Assembly (NCBI GenBank): GCA_026709535.1
Contig: JAPOST010000017.1
Span: forward strand, 1 to 55,944
Length of the DNA stretch: 55,944 nt
Source of the DNA: Rhodospirillaceae bacterium
GTDB taxonomy: Bacteria; Pseudomonadota; Alphaproteobacteria; Bin65
Direction: 5' to 3'
Shown here: in pieces, positions 26,134 to 34,236 of the stretch
How the letters are laid out: each line of letters begins with the position of its first letter
How positions within the stretch are numbered: position 1 is the first letter of the stretch
Made by a program: the position numbers and the translations under genes
The notes under the pieces: generated by a model
Told to the model about the DNA's origin: nothing
What the model saw: the letters and a program-made list of their open reading frames with translations, nothing else
Database searches by the model: none

Positions 26134-27048
26134 CTATCTTGCTTTCGTGGGAATGTGACTCTCGTGGTTTTCCAGATACCACGAGGCGATTTCCTCCCGC
26201 GTTGCCCACCAGACGCCCTCATGTCCCTTGGCGTATTGCAGGAATTCGCGCAACGCGCGGATGCGGTAAGGGTGGCCGGCGACATGAGGATGCAGGCCGA
26301 CATTCATGAAGCGGCCACTGCGCTCGCCTTCCCTGTATAGCTGATCAAACTGCTCCTTGAGAACTTCCAGCGCGTCGGTAGTCGACATGCCACGGCGATG
26401 GAAAAAGGTAAAATCGTTGATCTCGACGGAATAGGGCGTGGCGACGATGGGACCAGAGGTCGTCCGAATCAGGTAGGGCTGTTCGTCATTCATCAGATCG
26501 CAGAAGAAGATCAGACCGCGTTCGGCAAGAATATCAGCCGTCTGTGTGGTCGAGCGAAGGGAGGAAGACAGCCATCCACGCGCCGGTTTGCCGACAATGT
26601 CCTCATACACTCCCAAGGCCTTGTCGATCAGGTTTGCCTCGGCCTGGCGGTCGAAATGATAATTGGTCAACAGGTCGCCCTGCTCGTAGTTGTGCGCGAC
26701 CAGTTCCCAGTTCCTCTCCCTGACGGCATCAATAACAGGGCGGCGCTCCAGCCCCATCTTGGCATTCATGGTGCAGCTTGCCGGTACCCCCGCTTCATCG
26801 AAGGTGTCGATCATGCGCCATACCCCAACGCGCTGGCCGTACTCGCGCCACGAGAAATTGGGAAAATCCGGAATATTGCCCGGGACGGAGTCCGGAATCA
26901 CCGGGGGGCCACCAGCGTAATGGTGCTTGCTGCTGTCTTTCAGCAGATCCCAGTATTCCAGATTGATAGTCAGGATCAGTGCGACGCGGGCGCTGTTCGG
27001 CCACTTGAGCGGCCGACGCGACGGCATTGGGACGTAGTCGTACTCCAT
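26134..27048 (-). CDS. Polysaccharide deacetylase family protein (PuuE-like)
   Basis: A 304-residue protein of the NodB/CE4 fold, in the group with allantoinase PuuE and other amidohydrolysing deacetylases. Visible landmarks: VALILTINLEYWD at the first strand, where CE4 enzymes have an acidic pair; TMNAKMGLERRPVIDAVR; ELVAHNYEQGD with a metal-candidate histidine; GWLSSSLRSTTQTADILAE; and MNVGLHPHVAGHPYRI near the end. No signal peptide, so it acts in the cytoplasm. The canonical TFDDG and HxxxH motifs are altered, which points to small amides or cyclic imides rather than polysaccharide. It heads the livHMGFK operon, so its substrate may be what the transporter brings in. Confidence 0.75.
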   Translation of the reverse strand: MEYDYVPMPSRRPLKWPNSARVALILTINLEYWDLLKDSSKHHYAGGPPVIPDSVPGNIPDFPNFSWREYGQRVGVWRMIDTFDEAGVPASCTMNAKMGLERRPVIDAVRERNWELVAHNYEQGDLLTNYHFDRQAEANLIDKALGVYEDIVGKPARGWLSSSLRSTTQTADILAERGLIFFCDLMNDEQPYLIRTTSGPIVATPYSVEINDFTFFHRRGMSTTDALEVLKEQFDQLYREGERSGRFMNVGLHPHVAGHPYRIRALREFLQYAKGHEGVWWATREEIASWYLENHESHIPTKAR

Positions 27049-27152
27049 TTGCGCTCCACGCTTGCTCCTGCCTTCATTGCAGGCTGTGACGGATTGTATA
27101 GAGTGGCGTTGGCTAGTCAACGAAGCCGTCGAGCAAAGGGTTCATTCCGGAA

Positions 27153-28181
27153 ATGTATTTGCAGAATGCCTGGTATGTTGCAGCGTGGGGCCACGAGCTC
27201 GGCGATCGGCCGCTGGCCCGAACAATCCTTGGAGAGCCGCTCGTACTCTGCCGATCTGCAGATGGCGTCGTTTTCGCGTTGGAAGACCGATGCTGTCACA
27301 GGAATTTTCCGCTTTCCAAGGGTACTCGTGTGCCGGAGGGTATTCAGTGCGGTTATCATGGACTCACGTTCGACCACACGGGCCGCTGCATTCATATACC
27401 CGGTCAGAAAGTCATCCCACCTTCCGCCGCCGTTCGAGCATGGCCGGTGGTCGAGCAATGGCGCTGGATCTGGGTATGGATGGGCGATCCGGAAAAAGCC
27501 GATCCAGCGAGAATACCTGACTTGTGGATGAATGACGATCCGGGCTGGGCTGTCTCCGAAGGCGATCTGCTTCGAGTGCGGGGCCATTATCAGCTCGTCA
27601 TCGACAACCTGATGGATGGTTCGCACGTCACCTTCGTGCACAAGGGAACGTTGGGAACCGACGACGTGGCCGACGTGCCGGTCAATACGGAGCGGAAGGG
27701 TAACCGCGTCCGCATGGTGCGCTGGATCCTTGATCGGCCTGCCGCGCCCATCTACGCCAGCCTGGGCGGGTTCACCTCCAATGTCGACAGGTGGCAGATC
27801 ATCACGTCTGCTCCGCCGTCGACGGTCGTGGTCGATATGGGAAGCGCTGTCGCAGGAACCGGCGCGCCTCAGGGCGATCGCAGCCAGGGAATTGAATTGC
27901 GATCCTTCAATCTGATCACTCCGGAGACCGACCAAAGCTGCTTCTACTTTTACACGCACGTCCGAAATTTTGCGCTTGACAGCGCGGCGGTGACCAAACG
28001 CATCAAGGACCTCTTCCGAATCGCGTTTCTGGAGGATGCGGAGGTGATCGAGCGAGTACAGGCGGGCAATGATCGCTATCAGGGCCGGCCACTGGTTGAT
28101 GCCGGGTTCGACAAGGCACCCTTGATGACGCGGCGGGTGCTTCAGCGAATGATCAGGACAGAGCGCGCCAACAACTGCTGA
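27153..28181 (+). CDS. Rieske non-haem iron oxygenase, large subunit (VanA-like)
   Basis: A 342-residue ring-hydroxylating or demethylating oxygenase. The N-terminal Rieske domain has CCHRNFPLSKG and IQCGYHGLTFDHTGRC (about residues 48-82), giving the Cys-X-His and Cys-X2-His ligands. The catalytic domain shows DNLMDGSHVTFVHKGTLG near 152, whose histidines bind the mononuclear iron. Size and order fit the vanillate O-demethylase/toluenesulfonate methyl-monooxygenase group. These enzymes need a reductase, and none is adjacent. It is divergent from the deacetylase-liv operon with 104 bases between, so joint regulation and a joint catabolic task are plausible. Confidence 0.85.
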   Translation: MYLQNAWYVAAWGHELGDRPLARTILGEPLVLCRSADGVVFALEDRCCHRNFPLSKGTRVPEGIQCGYHGLTFDHTGRCIHIPGQKVIPPSAAVRAWPVVEQWRWIWVWMGDPEKADPARIPDLWMNDDPGWAVSEGDLLRVRGHYQLVIDNLMDGSHVTFVHKGTLGTDDVADVPVNTERKGNRVRMVRWILDRPAAPIYASLGGFTSNVDRWQIITSAPPSTVVVDMGSAVAGTGAPQGDRSQGIELRSFNLITPETDQSCFYFYTHVRNFALDSAAVTKRIKDLFRIAFLEDAEVIERVQAGNDRYQGRPLVDAGFDKAPLMTRRVLQRMIRTERANNC

Positions 28182-28194
28182 AGCGCGGCGCCGG

Positions 28195-28683
28195 TCAATC
28201 GATTTCTTCCGTCTTGTATACACCCCATATCGACGTGCGTCGTACCCAACCAGTCTTTCCGGCAGCGCTAACCCGACACCAGGCTTTGACGCACTTCCGG
28301 ATTTTGGCAATCACGCCAGCTTGGGCTCGGGCAACCGGGGTGGCCTCCGCCGGCTTGCGGCGCAGCGTTCGTGTTTGCCGATCAATCAACGCAGTCCGCT
28401 TGCCGGAAAGATTGCTGACATGGATCCAGCCAACCGTGCCCCAGCGATCCCGAACGCGGCGCCAATTGTCCAGATCCCGGATCACTTCCATCGGCATGCC
28501 GCGGCGCTTGTAGATCCAGTTGATCGGATACTGTGTGCCCGGTCCCGCGCGCAGGTTGACTGTGGCGAAACGAAGGGACACGAAGCGGGGAACCTTCAAC
28601 TCTGAGGCTGCGACCGAGCCCGGCATCGCCACGGGGAGCAGGACCGAGAAAGCCACCGTCAGTGCAAGGGTTTGCATGCGCAT
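28195..28683 (-). CDS. Exported SH3-domain protein
   Basis: A 162-residue periplasmic protein. Signal peptide MRMQTLALTVAFSVLLPVAM with likely cleavage after SVAA-S near residue 28. Two bacterial SH3-like repeats follow: one with FATVNLRAGPGTQYPINWIY and WRRVRDRWGTVGWIHVSNL, the second with AQAGVIAKIRKC and WCRVSAAGKTGWVRRTSIWG. Such domains usually bind peptidoglycan. ATG 28683 is chosen since the open frame above it is hydrophilic and unlike a leader. It is convergent with the Rieske gene. Confidence 0.82.
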   Translation of the reverse strand: MRMQTLALTVAFSVLLPVAMPGSVAASELKVPRFVSLRFATVNLRAGPGTQYPINWIYKRRGMPMEVIRDLDNWRRVRDRWGTVGWIHVSNLSGKRTALIDRQTRTLRRKPAEATPVARAQAGVIAKIRKCVKAWCRVSAAGKTGWVRRTSIWGVYKTEEID

Positions 28684-28826
28684 GACATCAGTATGCGCGC
28701 CGCGGCAAACCACGTCAATTGACTGGCAGTCCCCGCACTGGACATCGCTATGGCCGCTTGATAACCCATTTGCACGCGGGAGCAGTGGTAATGACTCTAA
28801 TTCCCGCAAAATGAATGAGGAGCCTC

Positions 28827-29813
28827 ATGGCGCAGGAAAAGCCGGTCGTCGTCGTTACCCGCAAGCTACCCGACCCGATCGAGACCCGAATGATGGAACT
28901 GTTCGATACACGGCTGAACCTTGATGACCAGCCGATGGCGAGCGCGGATCTGATCGCTGCCTGCAAGACAGCCGACGTGCTTGTGCCGGCGGTTACCGAT
29001 CGGATCGACAAGGGAATCCTGGCCCAAGCCAGCCCGCGTTTGCGCCTGATCGCCTCTTTCGGGACGGGCGTCGACCACATCGATTTGGCGTCGGCGCGCG
29101 AGCGCGGCATTACGGTCACCAACACGCCCGGAGTCCTGACCGAAGATACAGCCGACATGACGATGGCCCTGATCCTGTCGGTCTCGCGCCGCCTTGCCGA
29201 GGGCGAGCGCCTCATCCGCTCCGGCGAATGGCAGGGCTGGGGCCCTACCACCATGCTGGGACACCGTATCTGGGGCAAGCGGCTGGGCATTCTGGGCATG
29301 GGCCGGATCGGCCAGGCGGTGGCGCGCCGGGCCAAGGGATTTGGCCTGTCGGTGCATTACCACAATCGGCGACGGGTCGATCCGGCAATCGAGGCGGATC
29401 TGGAAGCGACCTATTGGGAAAGCTTGGACCAAATGCTTGCCCACATGGATATCCTGTCGGTCAACTGTCCACATACGCCGGCAACCTATCACCTGTTGTC
29501 GGCGCGGCGCTTGAAGCTGCTGAAACCGCACGCAATCGTTGTCAATACCGCACGGGGCGAGGTGATCGACGAAAACGCATTGACCCGCATGCTGGCGAAC
29601 AACGACATTGCGGGTGCCGGACTGGATGTGTTCGAACACGAACCGGCGATCAACCCGAAATTGCTGGGTCTGGATAATGTCGTCCTCCTGCCTCACATGG
29701 GCTCGGCGACGATCGAGGGCAGGATCGACATGGGCGAAAAGGTCATCGTCAATATCAAGACTTTTGTCGACGGTCACAAACCGCCAGATCGAGTCATCGA
29801 AGCGCTGGTCTAG
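28827..29813 (+). CDS. D-isomer-specific 2-hydroxyacid dehydrogenase
   Basis: A 328-residue NAD(P)-dependent enzyme that interconverts 2-oxoacids and D-2-hydroxyacids, likely glyoxylate/hydroxypyruvate reductase. The Rossmann motif GILGMGRIGQAVARRAKGFG is near 150. The catalytic set is visible: Arg in NTARGEVID, Glu in AGLDVFEHEP and His in LLPHMGSAT. LIASFGTGVDHIDL is typical too. ATG 28827 has GAGGAG six bases upstream, so the four extra in-frame codons above it are not used. Confidence 0.9.
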   Translation: MAQEKPVVVVTRKLPDPIETRMMELFDTRLNLDDQPMASADLIAACKTADVLVPAVTDRIDKGILAQASPRLRLIASFGTGVDHIDLASARERGITVTNTPGVLTEDTADMTMALILSVSRRLAEGERLIRSGEWQGWGPTTMLGHRIWGKRLGILGMGRIGQAVARRAKGFGLSVHYHNRRRVDPAIEADLEATYWESLDQMLAHMDILSVNCPHTPATYHLLSARRLKLLKPHAIVVNTARGEVIDENALTRMLANNDIAGAGLDVFEHEPAINPKLLGLDNVVLLPHMGSATIEGRIDMGEKVIVNIKTFVDGHKPPDRVIEALV

Positions 29814-30251
29814 CGCCGGCATCAGACGGAAATGTCACCGCAATCGGGTCTTTGATGGCAGGCTGAAGGATGGTTGTGGCAGCCTGACAGGCCCGGCCTC
29901 CTGATCTTGACGATGATCCTGATCAGGCGCACATCGAAAAAGGTCGGATTATCAGACCTGAAACGATCGCGTCTCAGGCAAGCACGCGCCGATCTTCTCC
30001 TCGCGCGAAACGCCTCATGCTGAAAATCCGGATTCGACGGACGACGCCATGGGCAGCGATATGGAACTGCTCACAAGCACGCCTGATTTCTCGGCCGCAG
30101 CGATGGGGTACATGGCCGCGTGAAGCTGAACGCGTCAGGGAGCCGGCAGATCCTTTTGCATGATACTGTTGACGGGCTTGCACCAACCCGTCCATCGTTG
30201 CGGGCCACGCGCAGCGAGTGCTGAAGGATCAATCGAATCTTTACTGAAACC
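29814..30251. other. 438-base spacer with no recognisable gene
   Basis: Short open frames on both strands have no family features. A weak 5-bp hairpin overlaps the end of the dehydrogenase gene. I see no repeat, terminator T-run or RNA gene. Confidence 0.5.
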
Positions 30252-30602
30252 ATGTCTTTTCTGAGCGACTCAGGTCTGCCACCCTGGCTGATACCGCTGG
30301 CCATTATATATGGCGCCATGGTGATGGTGCTGCTGGTTCCGGCGCTGAGAGCCTTCGATCGCGCCGAGACAAGCGCATGGCAGGCCCTTTGGCTGGCGCT
30401 GCCCGGTTTGGGTCTGGTCATCATCACCGTGTTGATGATGCTTCGTGTTATGCCGGCGGCGCAGAAACCCCGATTATTGGCGCTTCTGGCCATCGTTCCG
30501 CTGGTGAACGTCCTTTTTCTGTGGTTGCTTGCATTCAGCAAGTGGAGCAAGGGAAGCGAACGGCCACCACAGGTTGCTCAAGAAGAACCAGCCAAGCCGT
30601 AA
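30252..30602 (+). CDS. Small inner-membrane protein of unknown function
   Basis: A 116-residue protein with three predicted membrane segments: about residues 12-30 (IPLAIIYGAMVMVLLVPAL), 45-65 (LWLALPGLGLVIITVLMML) and 77-96 (LALLAIVPLVNVLFLWLLAF), then a short hydrophilic tail rich in Glu, Pro and Lys. ATG 30252 is the only good start. I do not recognise a family. The gene stands alone between a spacer and the flavodoxin gene, whose end faces it. Confidence 0.6.
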   Translation: MSFLSDSGLPPWLIPLAIIYGAMVMVLLVPALRAFDRAETSAWQALWLALPGLGLVIITVLMMLRVMPAAQKPRLLALLAIVPLVNVLFLWLLAFSKWSKGSERPPQVAQEEPAKP

Positions 30603-30822
30603 GAAGGCGCGTCCAGGAAGTGTCGACACTCTCCGGTGCCGAGGTCGTTGCTCATCATGGAGAGTCTGGCGCAGGCGTCAGCAGCCGGACAGGAGGATCC
30701 TTCCCCTCTGCCTTGGGCGGCCGGGACAGTCGGCTGACGACATGTCTCCACCATCGTCAATACCAACGCCGTGCAGATATTGCCCAAAGGACAGCTGTTT
30801 TTCAGCGTTTGATCATGCCGCC

Positions 30823-31293
30823 CTAAGCGGCGAGAACACGATCATCCTTATGGTTCCTGATCCAGTCTTTCACCCAATCGACGCCATCGTCCTCCGGGAT
30901 CGATCCGGAACTGGCGTCATGGCAAAAGATTTCACCCACCCGCCTGGCGCCGCAATCCTGCAGCGCCTTGTCGAATTTCTTGCCACCATAGTTGAACGTG
31001 TCAGAGTAGGTCATGTCACCCATGGAGAACACACCGTAGCGAATATCATTCAGGTCGGGCTTCCGTTCGGTGAGGCCATTATACAGCGTCATCGCGTTAT
31101 CCGGAACATCGCCTTGACCATAGGTTGAGGTTACGATCAGGAAATCTCCGCCGCCGTCGAAGATGGAAATGTCCAGGTCATCCATGGCCTCGACATCCAC
31201 ACTATGGCCAAGTTCAGCCAAGGTGTCGCTCATCTCTTCCGCAACCATTTCGGCGGTACCGGTCATGGTGCCTACAAGAATCTTCAGTTCCAC
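30823..31293 (-). CDS. Flavodoxin (MioC/CPR-like), divergent from boxR
   Basis: A 156-residue flavodoxin, a small FMN electron carrier. The phosphate loop GTMTGTAEMVAEEM begins near residue 8, and TSTYGQGDVPDNAM (about 55-68) is the flavin-contacting stretch seen in MioC and cytochrome P450 reductase flavodoxin domains; FSMGDMTYSDTFNYGGKKFD forms the next contact. GTG 31293 follows AGGAG. It is divergent from boxR, and its promoter overlaps the TGCA-type operator found again before boxC. I infer that it is induced with the box genes and delivers electrons to BoxB. A role unrelated to benzoate, such as biotin synthesis for MioC types, cannot be excluded. Confidence 0.88.
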   Translation of the reverse strand: MELKILVGTMTGTAEMVAEEMSDTLAELGHSVDVEAMDDLDISIFDGGGDFLIVTSTYGQGDVPDNAMTLYNGLTERKPDLNDIRYGVFSMGDMTYSDTFNYGGKKFDKALQDCGARRVGEIFCHDASSGSIPEDDGVDWVKDWIRNHKDDRVLAA

Positions 31294-31369
31294 GGATACT
31301 GCTCCTGCATTTTATCGGCGCCGGTCGCCACCGCCGCTGTCCGCGACCTGCCTGTCTGGACCGCCCGGA

Positions 31370-31398
31370 AACATAGTCTTGCCTTTCATCAAAGACAA
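31370..31398 (-). promoter_or_regulatory. Predicted flavodoxin promoter
   Basis: Read on the minus strand: -35 TTGTCT (31393-31398), 17-base spacer, -10 TATGTT (31370-31375). Each box matches the sigma-70 consensus at four of six positions. The -35 box abuts the boxR operator at 31398. Confidence 0.45.
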
Positions 31399-31408
31399 GC
31401 ATTATATT
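31379..31408 (+). promoter_or_regulatory. Predicted boxR promoter
   Basis: -35 TTGCCT (31379-31384), 18-base spacer, -10 TATATT (31403-31408). The -10 box lies inside the operator, so BoxR could repress its own gene. Transcription would begin near 31415, which makes ATG 31411 too early and supports ATG 31447 for boxR. Confidence 0.5.
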
Positions 31409-31415
31409 GCATGCA
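31398..31415. promoter_or_regulatory. Predicted BoxR operator at the flavodoxin/boxR promoters
   Basis: AGCATTATATTGCA (31398-31411) followed directly by TGCA (31412-31415). It matches the boxC site TGCACTATATTGCA at 12 of 14 positions. The BoxR operator described in Azoarcus is TGCA-N6-TGCA; here the first half site is AGCA. It overlaps the boxR -10 and abuts the flavodoxin -35. Confidence 0.6.
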
Positions 31416-31446
31416 AGACTTGGAACTCAGGCGCTGTCACTGGCAA

Positions 31447-32391
31447 ATGGTCTTCTCGGTACAACCGTCCAATCTCGCGCGCTCAAGTTCCATCCAGAAC
31501 CGACGCGCTTCAAGCGATAGTAGCGACGGACTTGACAGTTATCTCAGGCAGTTGGGCGAGCGTGTGCGCGCGGCGCGCGCAAGGCGCGGCATGTCTCGCA
31601 AGATCCTGTCTCAGGCATCAGGCGTATCGGAGCGTTATCTGGCGCAACTGGAAACCGGAAAGGGAAACATTTCCATTGCGCTATTGCGCAAGATCGCCAG
31701 CGCCATGAGCATCCCACTGGTCGATCTGGTGCGCGAAGGGGATGAACGGACTATCGACCTGACCTTACTCGTCCGAAAACTGGAGCGGTTGGGGCCAGAC
31801 GAAGTGGCGATTGCCAATCGGGTCTTGAACAACGCTCTGGGTCTGAGAGAAACGGCGCGCCGCATGGACCGTATTGCTCTGATCGGCCTGCGTGGCGCCG
31901 GGAAAACCACCCTTGGCGCCGCCTTGGCGGATCGTCTTTCCGTGCCCTTTGTCGAATTGGCACGCGAAATCGAACGAACGGCTGGCATGTATATCGACCA
32001 TATCTTCGAGTTGTCCGGCCAGGCTGCTTACCGTCGGTATGAGCGCCGCGCTTTGGAAGATACGCTGGCAGTTCATCCGGAGTGCGTCATTGCGTCTGGC
32101 GGCAGCCTTGTTTCCGAACCGGAAACATACGAACTGTTGCTTGATCAATGCTTCACGATCTGGCTTCGCGCTGCCCCCGAGGAACATATGAACCGGGTCC
32201 GCGACCAGGGCGATACTCGCCCGATGGCGGAAAGCAGCGAGGCGATGGCGGACCTCAAGCGCATCCTGGAAACCCGTCATGCGCTGTATGCCAAGGCAGA
32301 TATCGCCGTCGATACCTCGAACTGCTCCGTGTCGGCGGCCCTGGACGCGCTGGTCGGTGCTCTGGACAACGTGCGACGCGCCGAAGCATGA
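31447..32391 (+). CDS. boxR: Benzoyl-CoA-responsive regulator BoxR
   Basis: A 314-residue repressor with an N-terminal XRE-type helix-turn-helix (about 35-92: GERVRAARARRGMSRK, SGVSERYLAQLETGKGNISI) joined to a shikimate kinase-like domain (about 140-305) with an intact P-loop IALIGLRGAGKTT. YRRYERRALEDT and MNRVRDQGDTRPMA are typical of BoxR and BzdR, which bind benzoyl-CoA through this domain. ATG 31447 fits the predicted promoter; ATG 31411 is inside the operator. The first 35 residues are an N-terminal extension rich in Ser and Asn. boxC begins 89 bases downstream under its own operator, and the flavodoxin gene is divergent. Confidence 0.9.
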   Translation: MVFSVQPSNLARSSSIQNRRASSDSSDGLDSYLRQLGERVRAARARRGMSRKILSQASGVSERYLAQLETGKGNISIALLRKIASAMSIPLVDLVREGDERTIDLTLLVRKLERLGPDEVAIANRVLNNALGLRETARRMDRIALIGLRGAGKTTLGAALADRLSVPFVELAREIERTAGMYIDHIFELSGQAAYRRYERRALEDTLAVHPECVIASGGSLVSEPETYELLLDQCFTIWLRAAPEEHMNRVRDQGDTRPMAESSEAMADLKRILETRHALYAKADIAVDTSNCSVSAALDALVGALDNVRRAEA

Positions 32392-32397
32392 TATTTC

Positions 32398-32428
32398 TTG
32401 CTTCCTTGCAAAGATGCACTATATTGCA
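32398..32428 (+). promoter_or_regulatory. Predicted boxC promoter with BoxR operator
   Basis: -35 TTGCTT (32398-32403, weak), 16-base spacer, -10 TATATT (32420-32425). The operator TGCACTATATTGCA (32415-32428) is an exact TGCA-N6-TGCA and covers the -10 box; a further TGCA lies at 32407-32410. BoxR binding here would block RNA polymerase until benzoyl-CoA is present. Confidence 0.7.
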
Positions 32429-32480
32429 GTAATTGTTCGGGCGGAACCTCAAGCATTGCCGCGGTGCACGGGAAGCGAAT

Positions 32481-34136
32481 ATGGCCGATAACATCATCAC
32501 CTATGACCGGGAACCCGGGGACTACAAGCATTGGTCGATCGACGTCGATGGAGACGTAGCTCGGCTGACCCTCGACGTTGCCGAGGATGGCGGCCTGATA
32601 TCCGGCTACAAGCTGAAGCTGAATTCCTACGATCTGGGTGTCGATATGGAACTCGCCGACGCCCTGCAACGGATCCGGTTCGAACATCCGAACGTCAAGG
32701 TGGTTGTCATCACCAGCGGCAAGGACCGTGTATTCTGCGCCGGCGCCAACATCAACATGCTGTCGTCGTCCGAGCACTGGTGGAAGGTGAATTTCTGCAA
32801 GTTTACCAACGAAACCCGGAATGGCCTCGAAGACAGTTCGGAACATTCCGGAATCAAGTCCATTGCTGCTGTCAACGGAGCATGTGCCGGTGGTGGTTAC
32901 GAGTTGGCATTAGCCTGCGACGAGATTGTGATGGTCAACGATCGGTCATCGACCGTCAGCTTGCCGGAAGTACCGCTTCTTGGCGTCCTGCCCGGCACGG
33001 GCGGTCTCACTCGCGTGACCGACAAACGCAGGGTCAGGCGCGATCTGGCGGATGTGTTTTGCACCATGTCTGAAGGCGTCCGCGCCGATCGCGCCAGGGA
33101 ATGGAGGCTGATCGACAACCATGCGCCGCCCGCCAAGTTCGACGAACTCGTCGCCAACCGTGCTCGGGCGCTGGCGTCGGAATCCAACCGTCCGAAAGAT
33201 GCCAAGGGAATTGCGCTGACCCCCCTCAATCGGACGCTCGACGACGGCGGTTATCACTACGAGTTCATTGATGTGGCGCTGAAGAGCGCCGATCGGACGG
33301 CAACGCTGACGGTCCGGGGTCCGTCGGCAGATCAGCCTGCAGGAGCCGCCGCAATCGAAGAAGCGGGTGCCGACTGGTGGGCCCTGCAGATGACCCGCGA
33401 GCTTGATGACGCCATCCTGATGCTGCGGACAAACAACACCGATATCGGCCTTTGGTTACTGAAGACGGAAGGTGACGCCGACAGGATTCAGGCCGTTGGC
33501 GCATCACTGATTGCAAACAGGGAAAACTGGTTCGTCAATGAGACGACCCAGTACCTGAAGCGCACGCTGGCGCGCCTTGACGTGTCGTCCCGTAGCCTTT
33601 TCGCCATCGTCGATGCCGACACCTGCTTCACTGGAATTCTGGCCGAACTGCTGTTGGCCGCCGACCGGTCCTACATGCTGGACGATCGGGAAAATCCGAA
33701 AAACTCGCCGACCATCATCCTGGACGATACAAATTTCGGCCTGTTCCCCATGCCCAACGGTCTGACGCGGCTGACCGCGCATTATCAGGATGACGTCGAT
33801 GCCGAAGCGGCTGTCAAGGCGAAGATCGGCGACGCCATCGGGCCGGCAGAAGCACTGAAGCTGGGCCTGGTGACTTATGCGCCGGACGATCTGGACTGGA
33901 AAGACGAAGTCCGGATCGCCATCGAAGAGCGATCCAGCCTGTCGCCAGACGCACTCACCGGCATGGAAGCCAGCTTGCGTTTCGGCGGCAAGGAAACCAT
34001 GGCAACGAAGGTTTTTGGGCGCCTGACTGCCTGGCAGAACTGGATATTCATCAGGCCCAATGCGATCGGTAACCGGGGAGCGTTGAAGCTCTACGGCACC
34101 GGTACCAAACCTTCTTACAAGTGGGAGCGTGTCTGA
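32481..34136 (+). CDS. boxC: Benzoyl-CoA-dihydrodiol lyase / epoxide hydrolase BoxC
   Basis: A 551-residue crotonase-superfamily enzyme that opens the 2,3-epoxybenzoyl-CoA ring and releases formate, giving 3,4-dehydroadipyl-CoA semialdehyde. The first crotonase domain is clear: VVVITSGKDRVFCAGANINM (about 75-95), SIAAVNGACAGGGYELALAC and SLPEVPLLGVLPGTGGLTRV. A second, more divergent crotonase-like half follows, with SLFAIVDADTCFTGILAELL near 375. Length matches known BoxC. ATG 32481 has GGGAAG upstream. It lies under a BoxR operator and precedes boxB by 100 bases. Confidence 0.93.
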   Translation: MADNIITYDREPGDYKHWSIDVDGDVARLTLDVAEDGGLISGYKLKLNSYDLGVDMELADALQRIRFEHPNVKVVVITSGKDRVFCAGANINMLSSSEHWWKVNFCKFTNETRNGLEDSSEHSGIKSIAAVNGACAGGGYELALACDEIVMVNDRSSTVSLPEVPLLGVLPGTGGLTRVTDKRRVRRDLADVFCTMSEGVRADRAREWRLIDNHAPPAKFDELVANRARALASESNRPKDAKGIALTPLNRTLDDGGYHYEFIDVALKSADRTATLTVRGPSADQPAGAAAIEEAGADWWALQMTRELDDAILMLRTNNTDIGLWLLKTEGDADRIQAVGASLIANRENWFVNETTQYLKRTLARLDVSSRSLFAIVDADTCFTGILAELLLAADRSYMLDDRENPKNSPTIILDDTNFGLFPMPNGLTRLTAHYQDDVDAEAAVKAKIGDAIGPAEALKLGLVTYAPDDLDWKDEVRIAIEERSSLSPDALTGMEASLRFGGKETMATKVFGRLTAWQNWIFIRPNAIGNRGALKLYGTGTKPSYKWERV

Positions 34137-34236
34137 CCGCGGGCGGGGTATCGGCTGCGTTCAGTGAAATACTGCAATCTGTCCGAGTCCGCGTACACCC
34201 CGAGGGCTCCGAACTCGAAGCAAGGAAACGTGTGGA

